Positions 19,871 to 29,498 of a stretch of 64,000 nucleotides of DNA are shown here, in pieces (the stretch's first letter is position 1; the number at the start of each line of letters is the position of its first letter). Source of the DNA: Lysinibacillus contaminans (GTDB taxonomy: Bacteria; Bacillota; Bacilli; Bacillales_A; Planococcaceae); the NCBI RefSeq assembly GCF_001278945.1, contig NZ_LGRV01000003.1, positions 434,001 to 498,000 of the forward strand, written 5' to 3'. A program made the translations under genes and the position numbers. Under the pieces are notes generated by a model. The model was not told where the DNA came from, did no database searches, and worked only from the letters and a program-made list of their open reading frames with translations.

Positions 19871-21442
19871 TTAATTAAAATAATCAAGTATGCCTTGATA
19901 GATGCCTAGAGATGCTTGTTCGCGGAATTTAGCTGTTGTAATAGCGCGCTCCTCTCCAGCATTACTAAGGAAGCCAAGTTCAACAAGAACAGCTTGCTGA
20001 CGATTTTCACGCAGTACTAAGTAGTTACCAGGCTGTGCGCCACGGTCTCTTAAATCGATTTTACTAGCGAGCCCATTATGAACTGCTTCAGCAAGGCCTT
20101 TCTGATTATCGTTTAAATAATACGAGGTGAAGCCTGAAATAGAGCTGTCATCCGTTGCATCATAATGGATACTAATAAAGGCGTCTGCTTCATGTTGATG
20201 TGAAATCGATACACGCTTACGGAGATCTACATATTCATCAGACTCACGAGTCATGATAACATTAGCTCCAGCAGCACTAAGTTTTGAAGCCAATAAGGAA
20301 GCTGTTTTTAATGTAATTCCTTTTTCATCTGTTCCGCGGTATCCTGTTGTGCCATGGTCGTTACCACCATGACCTGCATCGACAACTATTGTTATGCCAT
20401 TTAAAGTCCCTTTTTTACGAGTAGTATTTTTCTCTTTATTGACAGCTGTATTTTTTTCATCTGTAGACACAACCCAATTTGCGACGTATGCGGTTTTATT
20501 ATCTAGCTGTATTTCGTAAAAATCACCCTTTGTTCCGATAATCGGATAGGTTTCACCAGCATCAACACGTTCGACTACTTCTGCAGTTGTTGTAGCATCC
20601 GTTCGAAGGTTTGTCCCGTTATAAATGATAGTGACAGAGCCGATATTCTCTTTTGATGAGCTAGTCGAAGAGGTTTTAGCCGTATCAGAAAATGTCCCAT
20701 AAAAGCTATATACCCAACCTGTTTTTTTATCATTATATTGAATCTGCACCCAATTATGCTCCAACTTCAGGACTTTAAAGACTTGTCCTTTTGAGACAGT
20801 GCCTATTTTTTTTGCTGTTAAATCGGCCTTTTTACGTACATTTAATGAGTCAACCAATACAGTGAAAGTAGTGTTTTTAGAAGTAGTAGTTGTAGTATTA
20901 GTTGTTTCATCTGCTGTTTTCTCAGTTGTTTTTTCAGTCATTTTTTCAGTTGTTTCGTTAATTGTGACGTAGCTAGTCGATACCCACCCGATTAAACCAT
21001 TCCAGTTAATTTTCGCCCACTCACCAGATTCCTGTATAAGTACAGCCTGGTTGCCTGTAGATAACTGACCGAGCACGACCGATGAAATATCTGGTTCTGT
21101 TCGAATATTTAGCCGATCTACTTGGGCAATGACAGTTTTATCGACTGTTTGATCAGCTTTTATTGGAGTAGTCAACCAAGAAGCAACCCAACCTTCGTAA
21201 TCACCAGTTTTTACTTGAATCCAGTCCTCTTGACGTTCAATAGAAGTAAGGGTATCTCCCTCATTTAGCGTAGTAACGATAGGGTAGGAAAGACCTGGTC
21301 CTTCGCGTAAATGAAGGATTGTTCCTGTTACTTTCAGATCACTTGTGTCAGCGGAAGCTTTTTGTCCAAATTGCATACTTGGAATCGTAATCGTGAATAG
21401 TAACAGTAAGATGAAAGCAATATGTATTTGTTTTTTTATCAT
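19871..21442 (-). CDS. N-acetylmuramoyl-L-alanine amidase with four SH3b repeats
   Basis: 523 residues, secreted. A signal peptide of about 31 residues ends in QKASA. Four bacterial SH3 repeats follow at roughly 36-93, 103-160, 193-250 and 270-327, with a Thr-rich linker near 162-190. The Amidase_3 domain spans about 348-522. Zinc ligands and the catalytic Glu are seen in VDAGHGGNDHG, DEKGITL, ISIHYDAT and VLVELGFLSN. It cuts the MurNAc-L-Ala bond of peptidoglycan. AAGGAGG ribosome site. It occupies the place of B. subtilis yrvJ between dtd and hisS, so it is probably the orthologue. Convergent with the catalase gene. Confidence 0.93.
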   Translation of the reverse strand: MIKKQIHIAFILLLLFTITIPSMQFGQKASADTSDLKVTGTILHLREGPGLSYPIVTTLNEGDTLTSIERQEDWIQVKTGDYEGWVASWLTTPIKADQTVDKTVIAQVDRLNIRTEPDISSVVLGQLSTGNQAVLIQESGEWAKINWNGLIGWVSTSYVTINETTEKMTEKTTEKTADETTNTTTTTSKNTTFTVLVDSLNVRKKADLTAKKIGTVSKGQVFKVLKLEHNWVQIQYNDKKTGWVYSFYGTFSDTAKTSSTSSSKENIGSVTIIYNGTNLRTDATTTAEVVERVDAGETYPIIGTKGDFYEIQLDNKTAYVANWVVSTDEKNTAVNKEKNTTRKKGTLNGITIVVDAGHGGNDHGTTGYRGTDEKGITLKTASLLASKLSAAGANVIMTRESDEYVDLRKRVSISHQHEADAFISIHYDATDDSSISGFTSYYLNDNQKGLAEAVHNGLASKIDLRDRGAQPGNYLVLRENRQQAVLVELGFLSNAGEERAITTAKFREQASLGIYQGILDYFN

Positions 21443-21555
21443 AGGATTCCTCCTTTTCTCGTGCTATTTTATCATATTCATAATATGAAATTCGTGTGAA
21501 AAAGGTCACGGAATTCATTATTTTGTTGACTGTTGCTTGAAAAAAACGAAAACAG

Positions 21556-21584
21556 TTGACATTACCTGTCGATGTGACTAACAT
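21556..21584 (+). promoter_or_regulatory. Sigma-A promoter of hisS-aspS
   Basis: TTGACA (21556-21561) and TAACAT (21579-21584) with a 17-base spacer, directly ahead of the T-box leader. Confidence 0.7.
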
Positions 21585-21590
21585 AAGGGG

Positions 21591-21877
21591 TAATCAAAAA
21601 ATGATTGAACGCTTATGACCAAGCGAGTAGCGTATACCTCTATTGGATAAGAGAGGGAAAGACCTAGGCTGCAATCTTTCCTACAAAAATGTATTACGTG
21701 AACAACACTTGAGAGGCTCTTTTCTGAAAAGTTTAACTTAGTAGGAAAAGACGGAATCGGCCGTTATCCGATTATGAGGAGGATGCACGTTTTTTTGTGC
21801 GTCAACTAGGGTGGAACCGCGGAAGCATATATAGCTCTCGTCCCTTGCAGATATGCAAGGGGCGAGGGCTTTTTTTG
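21591..21877 (+). promoter_or_regulatory. T-box riboswitch of the hisS-aspS operon
   Basis: The canonical T-box core AGGGTGGAACCGCGG is at 21808-21822, followed by a terminator CTCTCGTCCCTTGCA / TGCAAGGGGCGAGGG with a seven-T run to 21877. Stem I has a CTAGGCTG apical motif, also seen in the alaS leader. The presumed specifier region reads AACAC at 21704-21708. This contains CAC (His) in one frame and AAC in another, so the codon cannot be fixed by eye. The variable base after TGG is A. Confidence 0.9.
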
Positions 21878-22001
21878 ATTGGGGCGCTCAATAATGGTAG
21901 GGAGTCGCTCAACCTTGGGTGAAAACGTTCATCTTCGCATTAGAGTCACTCAGTCCACACTTAAACTCGTTTATAAGCAAATCAAAGAGGAGGTATTTTG
22001 C

Positions 22002-23267
22002 ATGAATTTTAAAGTGCCGCGTGGTACACAAGACATTTTGCCAGGACAATCGGAAAAATGGCAAAAAGTAGAGTCGATTATTCGTGATTTATGTCGTGTA
22101 TATCGTTACAACGAAATTCGCACACCGATTTTCGAACAAACGGATTTATTTACACGCAGCGTTGGAGAAACAACGGATGTCGTGCAAAAAGAAATGTATA
22201 CATTCGAAGATCGTGGTGGTCGTTCATTGACATTACGTCCAGAGGGTACAGCTTCAGCAGTCCGTTCTTATGTAGAAAACAAGATGTTCGGTTCACCTGA
22301 CCAACCTGTAAAGCTTTCATATATGGGGCCAATGTTCCGTTATGAGCGCCAACAAGCTGGTCGCTACCGCCAATTCGTACAATTTGGTGTGGAAGCAATC
22401 GGTAGTGCTGATCCAGCCATCGATGCAGAAGTTATTGCACTGGCAATGGATGTATATGAATCAGCTGGCTTAAAGGACTTAAAATTAGTCATTAATTCAT
22501 TAGGTGATAAAGAAACGCGTGATGCGCACCGTACAGCGCTTATTAATCATTTTGAGCCGCATATCCAAGAGTTTTGCTCGGATTGTCAAAATCGATTACA
22601 AAAAAATCCACTGCGTATTTTAGATTGTAAAGTAGATCGTGAACATTCATTAATGGCTACTGCACCTGCATTAACGGACTTCTTAACGGAAGAATCAGCA
22701 GCCTACTTTGCAAAAGTGAAAGCGTACCTAGATACACTTGGTATTTCTTATGAAGTGGATCCAAATCTAGTGCGTGGTCTTGATTACTACAATCACACAA
22801 CGTTTGAAATTATGTCGACAGCTTCTGGCTTCGGTGCAATTACAACGCTTTGTGGTGGTGGTCGTTATAATGGCCTAGTCGAGGAAATCGGCGGACCGGA
22901 TGTACCTGGTATCGGTTTTGCTTTAAGTATCGAACGCTTATTATTAGCGCTTGAAGCGGAAGGCGTAACGCTTGATACAGAATCTGCACTAGATGTATTC
23001 ATGATTGCAATGGGTGATGAGGCGAAGCTAAAAGCAGTGGAGCTAACAAGTTCATTCCGTGCGAAGGGTATTTCAACGGAAATGGATTACTTAGACCGTA
23101 AGATGAAAGCGCAAATGAAATCAGCGGATCGTCTAGGTGCAAAATACACAATCGTACTTGGTGAAACAGAGCTTGAAGAACAAGCAGCTACAGTTAAACA
23201 TATGGAATCAGGCGAACAACAAAAAGTCGCGTTTTCAGAATTAGTAAATTATCTATTAGGTAAATAA
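22002..23267 (+). CDS. hisS: Histidyl-tRNA synthetase
   Basis: 421 residues, class II synthetase. Begins [15 protein letters not shown]. Motif 1 and motif 2 regions are seen in [14 protein letters not shown] and [19 protein letters not shown]. The His-A signature [14 protein letters not shown] and motif 3 [14 protein letters not shown] are intact. The start at 22002 follows AGAGGAGG; an upstream in-frame extension of 41 codons runs through the leader and is rejected. aspS follows 19 bases later. Controlled by the T-box. Confidence 0.98.
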   Translation: MNFKVPRGTQDILPGQSEKWQKVESIIRDLCRVYRYNEIRTPIFEQTDLFTRSVGETTDVVQKEMYTFEDRGGRSLTLRPEGTASAVRSYVENKMFGSPDQPVKLSYMGPMFRYERQQAGRYRQFVQFGVEAIGSADPAIDAEVIALAMDVYESAGLKDLKLVINSLGDKETRDAHRTALINHFEPHIQEFCSDCQNRLQKNPLRILDCKVDREHSLMATAPALTDFLTEESAAYFAKVKAYLDTLGISYEVDPNLVRGLDYYNHTTFEIMSTASGFGAITTLCGGGRYNGLVEEIGGPDVPGIGFALSIERLLLALEAEGVTLDTESALDVFMIAMGDEAKLKAVELTSSFRAKGISTEMDYLDRKMKAQMKSADRLGAKYTIVLGETELEEQAATVKHMESGEQQKVAFSELVNYLLGK

Positions 23268-23286
23268 ATAGTTGGGGGAATTACAA

Positions 23287-25056
23287 ATGGCAAAGAGAAC
23301 ACATGCTAGTAACGAGCTTTCTGAAGTGTTACAAGGCGAGAAAGTCGTATTAAAAGGATGGGTGCAACGTCGTCGTGACCTTGGTGGATTAATTTTCATT
23401 GATTTGCGTGACCGCACAGGGATTACACAAGTTGTATTTAGTCCAGATGTTGCAGAAGCACATGCACTAGCAGATAAAGTACGTAGCGAATATGTAATTG
23501 AAATTGAAGGAACAGTTATCCTTCGTTCAGAAGATCAGATTAACCCGAACGTACCAAACGGTAAAATTGAAGTGGAAGCGACAAGCTTAATCGTTATTAA
23601 CACTGCGAAAACAACGCCATTCCAAATTGAAGACCGTACTGAAGTAGCAGAAGATATTCGTTTAAAATACCGTTACCTAGATTTACGTCGTCCAGTGATG
23701 TTCGATACATTCAAAATGCGTTCGGATGTGACACGTACAATCCGTAACTTTTTACAAAACGAAGGCTTCCTAGAAGTAGAAACACCAATCTTAACAAAAT
23801 CTACTCCTGAAGGCGCACGTGACTATTTAGTACCATCACGTGTTCACGAAGGTGAATTCTATGCATTACCACAATCACCACAATTATTTAAACAATTATT
23901 AATGGTAGCAGGATTTGAAAAATACTTCCAAATCGCTCGTTGTTTCCGTGACGAAGATTTACGTGCTGACCGTCAACCTGAGTTCACACAAGTTGATATC
24001 GAAACAAGTTTCTTAACACAAGAAGAAGTATTAGAAATGAACGAACGTTTAATTCAAGCTGTTATGAAAGAAGTAAAAGGCATCGACATTCCTGCACCAT
24101 TCCAACGCATGAAATATCAAGAAGCAATGGATCGTTTCGGTTCAGATAAACCAGACGTACGTTTCGGTTTAGAATTAGTTGCATTAAATGATGTTTTTGA
24201 CGGCTGTGATTTCAAAGTATTTGCGGATACAGTAGCAGCAGGCAAACAAGTAAAGAGTATCAACATCAAAGGTGCGGCAGACAAATACTCTCGTAAAGAT
24301 ATGGACGAGCTTACAAAATTCGTTGGCATTTACGGAGCAAAAGGTCTTGCTTGGTTAAAAGTAACTGAAGAAGGCTTAAACGGGCCGATTGCTAAATTCT
24401 TTGATGAAGCATTAGCAGCTTCTCTAATAGAGCGCATGGGAGCTGAAATCGGCGATATTTTAGTATTCGTTGCTGACAAACCTTCAGTAGTAGCGGCATC
24501 TCTTGGTGCACTTCGTACGAAATTAGGCCAAGATCTTGGTTTAATCGACGAATCACAATTTGCATTCTTATGGATCACTGACTGGCCATTATTCGAGTAC
24601 TCAGAAGAAGACGGCCGTTACTATGCAGCGCATCACCCATTCACACGTCCATTCGACGAAGATATCGAATTAATGGATACAAATCCATCAGCAGTACGTG
24701 CACAAGCGTACGATATCGTGTTAAATGGTTATGAGCTTGGTGGAGGTTCGTTACGTATTTACGAACGTGACTTACAAGAGAAAATGTTCGAACTACTTGG
24801 CTTTACAGAAGAAGAAGCGAAAGCGCAATTTGGCTTCCTACTTGAAGCATTCGAATACGGTGTGCCACCACATGCTGGTCTTGCATTCGGTCTTGACCGT
24901 TTCGTTATGCTACTTGCTGGCCGTACAAACTTACGTGATACAATTGCATTTCCTAAAACAGCGAGTGCAAGTTGCTTACTTACTTCAGCACCAAGCGAAG
25001 TATCTCCAGACCAACTAAGCGAGTTAAGCTTAGCGATTAAACCTTTTAGAAAATAA
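23287..25056 (+). CDS. aspS: Aspartyl-tRNA synthetase
   Basis: 589 residues, the long bacterial AspRS with the GAD insertion. The N-terminal OB-fold anticodon domain carries [20 protein letters not shown]. The class II core shows [27 protein letters not shown] (motif 2) and [13 protein letters not shown] (motif 3). Start at MAKRTH after GGGGGA. Cotranscribed with hisS. Whether it is Asp-specific or also charges tRNA-Asn cannot be read reliably here. Confidence 0.97.
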   Translation: MAKRTHASNELSEVLQGEKVVLKGWVQRRRDLGGLIFIDLRDRTGITQVVFSPDVAEAHALADKVRSEYVIEIEGTVILRSEDQINPNVPNGKIEVEATSLIVINTAKTTPFQIEDRTEVAEDIRLKYRYLDLRRPVMFDTFKMRSDVTRTIRNFLQNEGFLEVETPILTKSTPEGARDYLVPSRVHEGEFYALPQSPQLFKQLLMVAGFEKYFQIARCFRDEDLRADRQPEFTQVDIETSFLTQEEVLEMNERLIQAVMKEVKGIDIPAPFQRMKYQEAMDRFGSDKPDVRFGLELVALNDVFDGCDFKVFADTVAAGKQVKSINIKGAADKYSRKDMDELTKFVGIYGAKGLAWLKVTEEGLNGPIAKFFDEALAASLIERMGAEIGDILVFVADKPSVVAASLGALRTKLGQDLGLIDESQFAFLWITDWPLFEYSEEDGRYYAAHHPFTRPFDEDIELMDTNPSAVRAQAYDIVLNGYELGGGSLRIYERDLQEKMFELLGFTEEEAKAQFGFLLEAFEYGVPPHAGLAFGLDRFVMLLAGRTNLRDTIAFPKTASASCLLTSAPSEVSPDQLSELSLAIKPFRK

Positions 25057-25120
25057 TTGTATCTGCTACTGTCGTGTTGTTTCAGGTAAGAAGCATCAGT
25101 GACATCGGCCGGATACTATT

Positions 25121-25170
25121 AAATACCTAGGTTCCTTAACAGAAAATGTCGGGAATCTAGGTATTTTTTT
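25121..25170 (+). terminator. Terminator of hisS-aspS
   Basis: Stem AAATACCTAGGTTCC / GGGAATCTAGGTATT with one mismatch, then a T-run. Confidence 0.9.
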
Positions 25171-25248
25171 GTGATTTCGAAAGAATGCGTAATTATTAAT
25201 AGAATATAGTTTGAATTATCTGAAAATTAATGTTATTATAACTGTAAT

Positions 25249-25452
25249 ACGAATCCTGATATGTTCGTTTAGCTGCATACTCTTATAAACAGTTTTGACC
25301 GAACAATTAATCGTTGGGAGCCTTCTATTTTGTGTCAGCAAACAAGCCCCAAAGTGAGCGGGAAGTTTAAAGTTACAAAGCGGGCACCCACCTGCAAGAA
25401 CGTGGGTTCAAAACGAATGTTTTTCTTGCATTACGGCATAATTGGGATTCGT
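25249..25452 (+). ncRNA. ssrS: 6S RNA (regulator of RNA polymerase)
   Basis: About 204 bases closed by ACGAATCC (25249-25256) and GGATTCGT (25445-25452). The interior holds GGGCACCCACCTGCAAGAACG, the GTGGGTTCAAAACGAA segment and TTCTTGCATTACGGCATAA. These are the conserved blocks of Bacillus 6S-1 RNA as I recall them. A TTGAAT-17-TATTAT promoter places the start at the closing stem. The position right behind aspS is that of B. subtilis bsrA. It would bind the housekeeping RNA polymerase holoenzyme in stationary phase. Exact ends are estimates. Confidence 0.9.
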
Positions 25453-25596
25453 CTTAGTTTAATAATTGTTTAAGCTGTTGATTCGATTAGAATTGATGGC
25501 TTTTTACATTTAAAAGAACATGTGTTATTAGTCATCCCGATCTTCCTAGGAGTGGGAACTCAATAAATCGAATTTTAGCTAATCGGTATAGATAAT

Positions 25597-25652
25597 TAAA
25601 AAGACTGTAGGCAAACTCGAAGGATTTAGAGTTTGCCTACAGTCTTTTTTTC
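25597..25652 (+). terminator. Long terminator upstream of the PTS island
   Basis: A 20-bp stem AAAAGACTGTAGGCAAACTC with its perfect complement, a loop of about 10 bases and a T-run. The same hairpin, diverged, is found behind the first ptsI at 28451-28500, and marks the left edge of the duplicated segment. Confidence 0.92.
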
Positions 25653-25793
25653 ATCTTATAAAAAATAAAATCTGAAGGGCTTTACGCAAATAGAAGAGTT
25701 TATTTTTTGTGTAAGGCTAAGTTTAAATTTTTTTAGTGTTTTTATTTTGATAATCAACGCATAATAAATGAAATAAAAAAGAATGTGAGTTAA

Positions 25794-25847
25794 ATTGATT
25801 GATTTTGAATGAAAATGATTGAATTTGATATTTTTTTGTACTATAAT
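25794..25847 (+). promoter_or_regulatory. Surviving fru promoter and operator-like repeats ahead of the pseudogenes
   Basis: TTGAAT (25819-25824) and TATAAT (25842-25847) are 17 bases apart. TGATTGA/TGAATGA repeats surround the -35 box as in the intact fruR promoter at 28663. The promoter is undamaged although the gene behind it is dead, so it may now drive ptsH-ptsI through a leader of about 600 bases. Confidence 0.6.
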
Positions 25848-25888
25848 TACATCGTAATAAGCATGAATGAACAAAAGGGTGTAGGGTT

Positions 25889-26130
25889 ATAATAACAGCG
25901 GGATGCCATCAAATTATTCTGGATTTATTATCTCGTAATGGTGTAGTTCGCTTGCAGAGGCTAATACAAAGAACGAAATTATCTGAATCAACAAATTAGA
26001 AGAGATTTGGAGCTTTTTGAAGAACAAGGACTTTTGAAGCTAATTCTTGAAAGAGCAACTCACCCGTATTTAAAGATTGATAAATCTAATATTCAAGACA
26101 AATCATCCAAAAACCTTCATGTTAATCAAT
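25889..26130 (+). pseudogene. Remnant of a DeoR-type fructose regulator (fruR)
   Basis: This stretch is a diverged copy of fruR (28746 on), matching roughly its first 85 codons. The start codon is ATA instead of ATG. An extra A in AACAAATTAGAAG shifts the frame compared with AACAATTAGGAG, and the copy breaks off around 26130. Upstream sequence back to the terminator also matches the fruR upstream region. It is therefore the 5' part of a duplicated fruR whose remainder was deleted. Confidence 0.88.
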
Positions 26131-26175
26131 TTTATATTAACAGAGATACTTAAGCCTCGTGATAAAACATGAACA

Positions 26176-26395
26176 GTAAAATATAGAAAAGTTGCTGGAG
26201 CACTAGCAGAAAAGTTTCAAAGCTGAGGCTTTTTCAATTATTTGGTTGTGGCTATTCTCAAGAGGCATGTTACCGTGCAAGAGGTTTAGTTCCAGTGTGT
26301 CCAATTACAATTGAACCATTAATGCTTCTTGAACATGCGTTAACCTCTTAGAGATGAAGAAAATGCAACAATCCATAATGTAATGACTTAATAAT
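26176..26395 (+). pseudogene. Remnant of the SIS-domain sugar-phosphate gene
   Basis: This fragment matches the N-terminal part of the intact SIS gene at about 34670-34890. In one frame it reads LFQLFGCGYS and YRARGLVPVCPITIEPLML, against LQLFGCGHS and YRAGGLVPVRPIIIEPLTL in the intact gene. It contains in-frame stops, a deletion of about 14 bases and no start. It follows the fruR remnant directly, so everything between fruR and the SIS gene was lost from this copy. Confidence 0.85.
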
Positions 26396-26448
26396 TAAAA
26401 TATACAAAAGTCGAAGTGATTTGAAATAATTTTTAGGAGGAAATACAA

Positions 26449-26718
26449 ATGAAAAAAACGTACAAAATTACATCATCAGAAGGTTTACATGCAAGACCAA
26501 CAACATTATTAGTAACAGCGGTGACGCCGTTTGCGTCTGAAGTAACAATGACGTACAAAGATAAGACTGTAAATTTAAAATCAATTATGGGCGTTATGGC
26601 TCTTGGGGTTGCATCAGGTTCTGTTGTAGATATTTCAGCGGAGGGTCCGGACGCTAAAGAACTATTGGATAAAGTAACTGAAGTAATCATTTCAAATGGG
26701 ATTGGTGAAGAATGTTAG
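26449..26718 (+). CDS. ptsH: HPr phosphocarrier protein, copy 1
   Basis: 89 residues. Carries phosphate from Enzyme I to sugar-specific EIIA domains. The phosphorylated His14 is in [10 protein letters not shown], and the regulatory Ser45 (Ser46 in usual numbering) is in NLKSIMGVM, so HPr kinase control and CcpA signalling are possible. TAGGAGG ribosome site. ptsI overlaps by 7 bases. The gene lies just behind the fruR and SIS remnants and is about two thirds identical to the copy at 35345. Confidence 0.96.
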   Translation: MKKTYKITSSEGLHARPTTLLVTAVTPFASEVTMTYKDKTVNLKSIMGVMALGVASGSVVDISAEGPDAKELLDKVTEVIISNGIGEEC

Positions 26719-28424
26719 AATTAAACGGAATTGCTGTTTCAAATGGCATTGCCGTGGCAAAAGCTTATTGCTTGATAGAACCTGATTTATCTTTTGAAAA
26801 AGTACGGGTTACGGATATTGATGCTGAAAAGATTAGACTGAAAGAAGCTTTTCAAAAAGCAAAATCAGAATTAGAAGAAGTTCGTGACATAGCTGATAGA
26901 AAATTTGGCGAAGAAAAGGCGGCTATTTTTTCAGCACACTTATTGCTATTAGGAGATCCAGAAATGCTTGAAGCAATTGAAGCAAAAATCGATGATGGAT
27001 GGAATGCAGAATTTGCGTTACAAGAAACGTCCAATATGTATATTGAAATGTTTGAAGCAATGGATAATGAATATATGCAAGAACGTGCAGCGGATGTTCG
27101 TGATGTTTCAACTAGGGTGCTATCACATTTGTTAGGTGTTGAGATTACGGATTTTAGCCGCATATCAACAGACGTAATAATCGTAGCGGAAGATTTAACA
27201 CCTTCTTTAACGGCCCAATTAGATAAAACATTTGTTAAAGGTTTTATTACTGATATTGGTGGTAGAACTTCGCACTCAGCTATTTTAGCGAGAACGATGG
27301 AGATTCCTGCTATTGTAGGTACTAAAACGGCTACAAGAGATATCGTTCAAGGGGCTCAAGTTATTATCGATGGATCGACTGGTAAAGTTATTATGAATGC
27401 TACTGAAGAAGTACTAAATGAATACTTAGAGAAACAGAAAAAGAGCGAAGAGGAAAGACAATTACTTGAGAAATACCGTTCTTTAGAGAGCGTGAGTGCT
27501 GATGGCCATCATGTTGAAATCGCTGGAAACATCGGGAAACCAGAAGATGTTGAATTGATTATTGAAAATGGTGGAGATGGAATAGGTCTATTCCGTACAG
27601 AATTCTTGTATATGGATCGTCAAGAATTACCGAATGAAGAAGAGCAATTTACTGCTTATAAAACTGTTCTTGAAAAAATGCAAGGTAAACCGACTGTAGT
27701 GCGTACATTAGATATTGGCGGCGATAAAATTCTGCCTTATTTAAAGCTAGAGCATGAGATGAATCCATTTTTAGGTTATCGTGCAGTTCGTCTATGTTTA
27801 GATCAGCAAGACATTTTCCGTACGCAATTACGTGCCCTATTAAGAGCCAGCATTTACGGTAATTTGAAGGTAATGTTCCCGATGATTGCAACATTAGAAG
27901 AGTTCAGAGAAGCAAAAGCCTTGTTATTAGAGGAAAAACAAAAGCTTATAGAGGAAGGAATTCCTGTATCTGAGTCGATTGAAGTAGGTATGATGGTTGA
28001 AATTCCTTCAGCAGCAGTTATTGCTGATTTGTTTGCTAAAGAGGCAGACTTCCTATCGATAGGAACGAATGATTTAATACAATATACTTTAGCAGCAGAT
28101 CGTATGAATGAAAAGATTTCTTATCTATATCAACCTTATCACCCTGCTATTATTAGACTTGTGAAATCAGTCATCGAGTCAGCCCATCAACACGGTAAAT
28201 GGGTAGGGATGTGCGGTGAAATGGCCGGAGATGAAATAGCGATTCCGATTTTGTTGGCACTTGGATTAGATGAGTTTTCTATGAGTGCACCATCAATCTT
28301 AAATACACGTGCGCAAATTGCCAAACTATCTAAATCGGAATTAGTTGGACATCTTGAGCAAATATGTACATTAACGACTGCTAATGAAGTAGAAGGTTAC
28401 GTGAAAAAGTATTTATTGAAATAG
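26712..28424 (+). CDS. ptsI: PTS Enzyme I, copy 1
   Basis: 570 residues. Moves phosphate from PEP to HPr. His188 lies in the active-site [12 protein letters not shown]. The PEP-binding barrel shows [25 protein letters not shown] and [11 protein letters not shown] with the catalytic Cys. Full length and undamaged. The start overlaps the ptsH stop (AATGTTAG). The terminator at 28451 ends this two-gene unit. A near-identical organisation is repeated at 35345-37326. Confidence 0.97.
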   Translation: MLELNGIAVSNGIAVAKAYCLIEPDLSFEKVRVTDIDAEKIRLKEAFQKAKSELEEVRDIADRKFGEEKAAIFSAHLLLLGDPEMLEAIEAKIDDGWNAEFALQETSNMYIEMFEAMDNEYMQERAADVRDVSTRVLSHLLGVEITDFSRISTDVIIVAEDLTPSLTAQLDKTFVKGFITDIGGRTSHSAILARTMEIPAIVGTKTATRDIVQGAQVIIDGSTGKVIMNATEEVLNEYLEKQKKSEEERQLLEKYRSLESVSADGHHVEIAGNIGKPEDVELIIENGGDGIGLFRTEFLYMDRQELPNEEEQFTAYKTVLEKMQGKPTVVRTLDIGGDKILPYLKLEHEMNPFLGYRAVRLCLDQQDIFRTQLRALLRASIYGNLKVMFPMIATLEEFREAKALLLEEKQKLIEEGIPVSESIEVGMMVEIPSAAVIADLFAKEADFLSIGTNDLIQYTLAADRMNEKISYLYQPYHPAIIRLVKSVIESAHQHGKWVGMCGEMAGDEIAIPILLALGLDEFSMSAPSILNTRAQIAKLSKSELVGHLEQICTLTTANEVEGYVKKYLLK

Positions 28425-28450
28425 TGCCTAAATAATATTTTACACAATTC

Positions 28451-28500
28451 AGACTGTAGATAAACTCGAAGAATTTCGAATTTGTATACAGTCTTTTTTT
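28451..28500 (+). terminator. Terminator after ptsI copy 1
   Basis: AGACTGTA...AACTCGAA / TTCGAATTTGTATACAGTCT with a seven-T run. It is a degenerate version of the hairpin at 25597, with internal mismatches. Confidence 0.85.
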
Positions 28501-28648
28501 ACAATAAAAAGAAAAATTGAAGGGTTTTACGAATGAAGAAGAGTTGATTTTTCGTATAAGGCTAAGTAGAAATATTTTATCGTTTTTATTTTGATGATCA
28601 ACACATAATAAGGGAAATGAAATAGTAAGTAGTCTATTTTGGGTGTTT

Positions 28649-28691
28649 TTGATTGATAATGATTGATTTTGATTATTTGTTGTACTATAAT
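28649..28691 (+). promoter_or_regulatory. fruRKA promoter with operator-like TGATTGA repeats
   Basis: TTGATT (28663-28668) and TATAAT (28686-28691) with a 17-base spacer. The -35 region is built of repeated TTGATTGAT/TGATTGATT units, similar to direct-repeat operators described for DeoR-type fructose regulators. FruR binding here is inference. Confidence 0.65.
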
Positions 28692-28705
28692 ATAAAACGT
28701 AATGA

Positions 28706-28728
28706 GAATGAATGAATGAATGAATGAA
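28706..28728 (+). repeat. (GAAT)5 tetranucleotide repeat in the fruR leader
   Basis: Five perfect GAAT units followed by GAA lie between the promoter and the fruR ribosome site. The corresponding place in the dead upstream copy has only about one and a half units. Confidence 0.9.
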
Positions 28729-28745
28729 CAAGAGGGTGTAGGGTT

Positions 28746-29498
28746 ATGATAACAGCGGAGCGTCATCATATAATTTTAGATATACTATCTCGTAATGGGG
28801 TAGTTGATCTGCAGAACTTAGTACAAAGAACGAAGTCATCAGAATCAACAATTAGGAGAGATTTGGCGCTTTTAGAAGAGCAAGGACTTTTGAAGAGAAT
28901 TCATGGAGGAGCAACTCTTCCGTATTCAAAGATTGATGAACCTAATATGCAAGATAAATCATCCAAAAATCTTCATGATAAGCAACTAATTGCAGAAGCT
29001 GCGGCAAGTATGATTCGTGATGGGGATTGTATTTATCTCGATGCAGGAACGACAGTTTCAGAGATGATTCCGTTTTTAATGAATAAAAAAATAGTAATCG
29101 TAACCAATGGTCTAATGCATGTTGATGCATTAACTTCAGCAAATATAACGACTTATTTAATAGGCGGTAGGGTAAAAGCTAATACTAAAGCTATAGTTGG
29201 CTCTGTAGCTCAAGAGAATTTAAAGCAGTTTAGATTTGATAAGTGTTTTTTAGGTATGAACGGTATAGATGTAAAGTTTGGATTTACAACTCCTGATCCA
29301 GAAGAAGCTGTTCTGAAGAAAATTGCAATGGAGTTAGCTGAAGAAACGTTTGTTTTGGCAGATAAAAGTAAGTTCACAGAAACATTCTTTGCAAAAGTAG
29401 CGGAGATTGAAGAGGCAGGTATTATAACAAGCAATCTGGATAATGAAGCTATGGAAGAATACTTAGATAAAACAAACATGAAGGTTGTGACATCATGA
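28746..29498 (+). CDS. fruR: DeoR-family repressor of the fructose operon
   Basis: 250 residues. N-terminal HTH MITAERHHIILDILSRNG with TKSSESTIRRDLALLEEQGL, then the sugar-phosphate sensing DeoRC domain (about 75-235) with YLDAGTTVSEM and VTNGLMH. Probably represses the operon until fructose 1-phosphate is present. The ATG follows AGAGGGTGTAGGG. The last bases overlap fruK by 4. A 5' remnant of a second copy lies at 25889. Confidence 0.94.
   Translation: MITAERHHIILDILSRNGVVDLQNLVQRTKSSESTIRRDLALLEEQGLLKRIHGGATLPYSKIDEPNMQDKSSKNLHDKQLIAEAAASMIRDGDCIYLDAGTTVSEMIPFLMNKKIVIVTNGLMHVDALTSANITTYLIGGRVKANTKAIVGSVAQENLKQFRFDKCFLGMNGIDVKFGFTTPDPEEAVLKKIAMELAEETFVLADKSKFTETFFAKVAEIEEAGIITSNLDNEAMEEYLDKTNMKVVTS

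Noticed and set aside
21879..22001. A 41-codon N-terminal extension of HisRS
   Set aside because: It begins directly after the T-box terminator and does not resemble HisRS. AGAGGAGG sits before the ATG at 22002, where homologues start.
25171..26448. The gene-poor stretch before ptsH considered as an insertion sequence or prophage remnant
   Set aside because: No transposase or integrase text and no terminal inverted repeats are seen. The content is explained by 6S RNA, a terminator and remnants of local genes.
28700..28730. GAAT repeats considered as a CRISPR or phage attachment signal
   Set aside because: The units are only four bases long and perfectly contiguous, without spacers. No cas or integrase gene is in the window.
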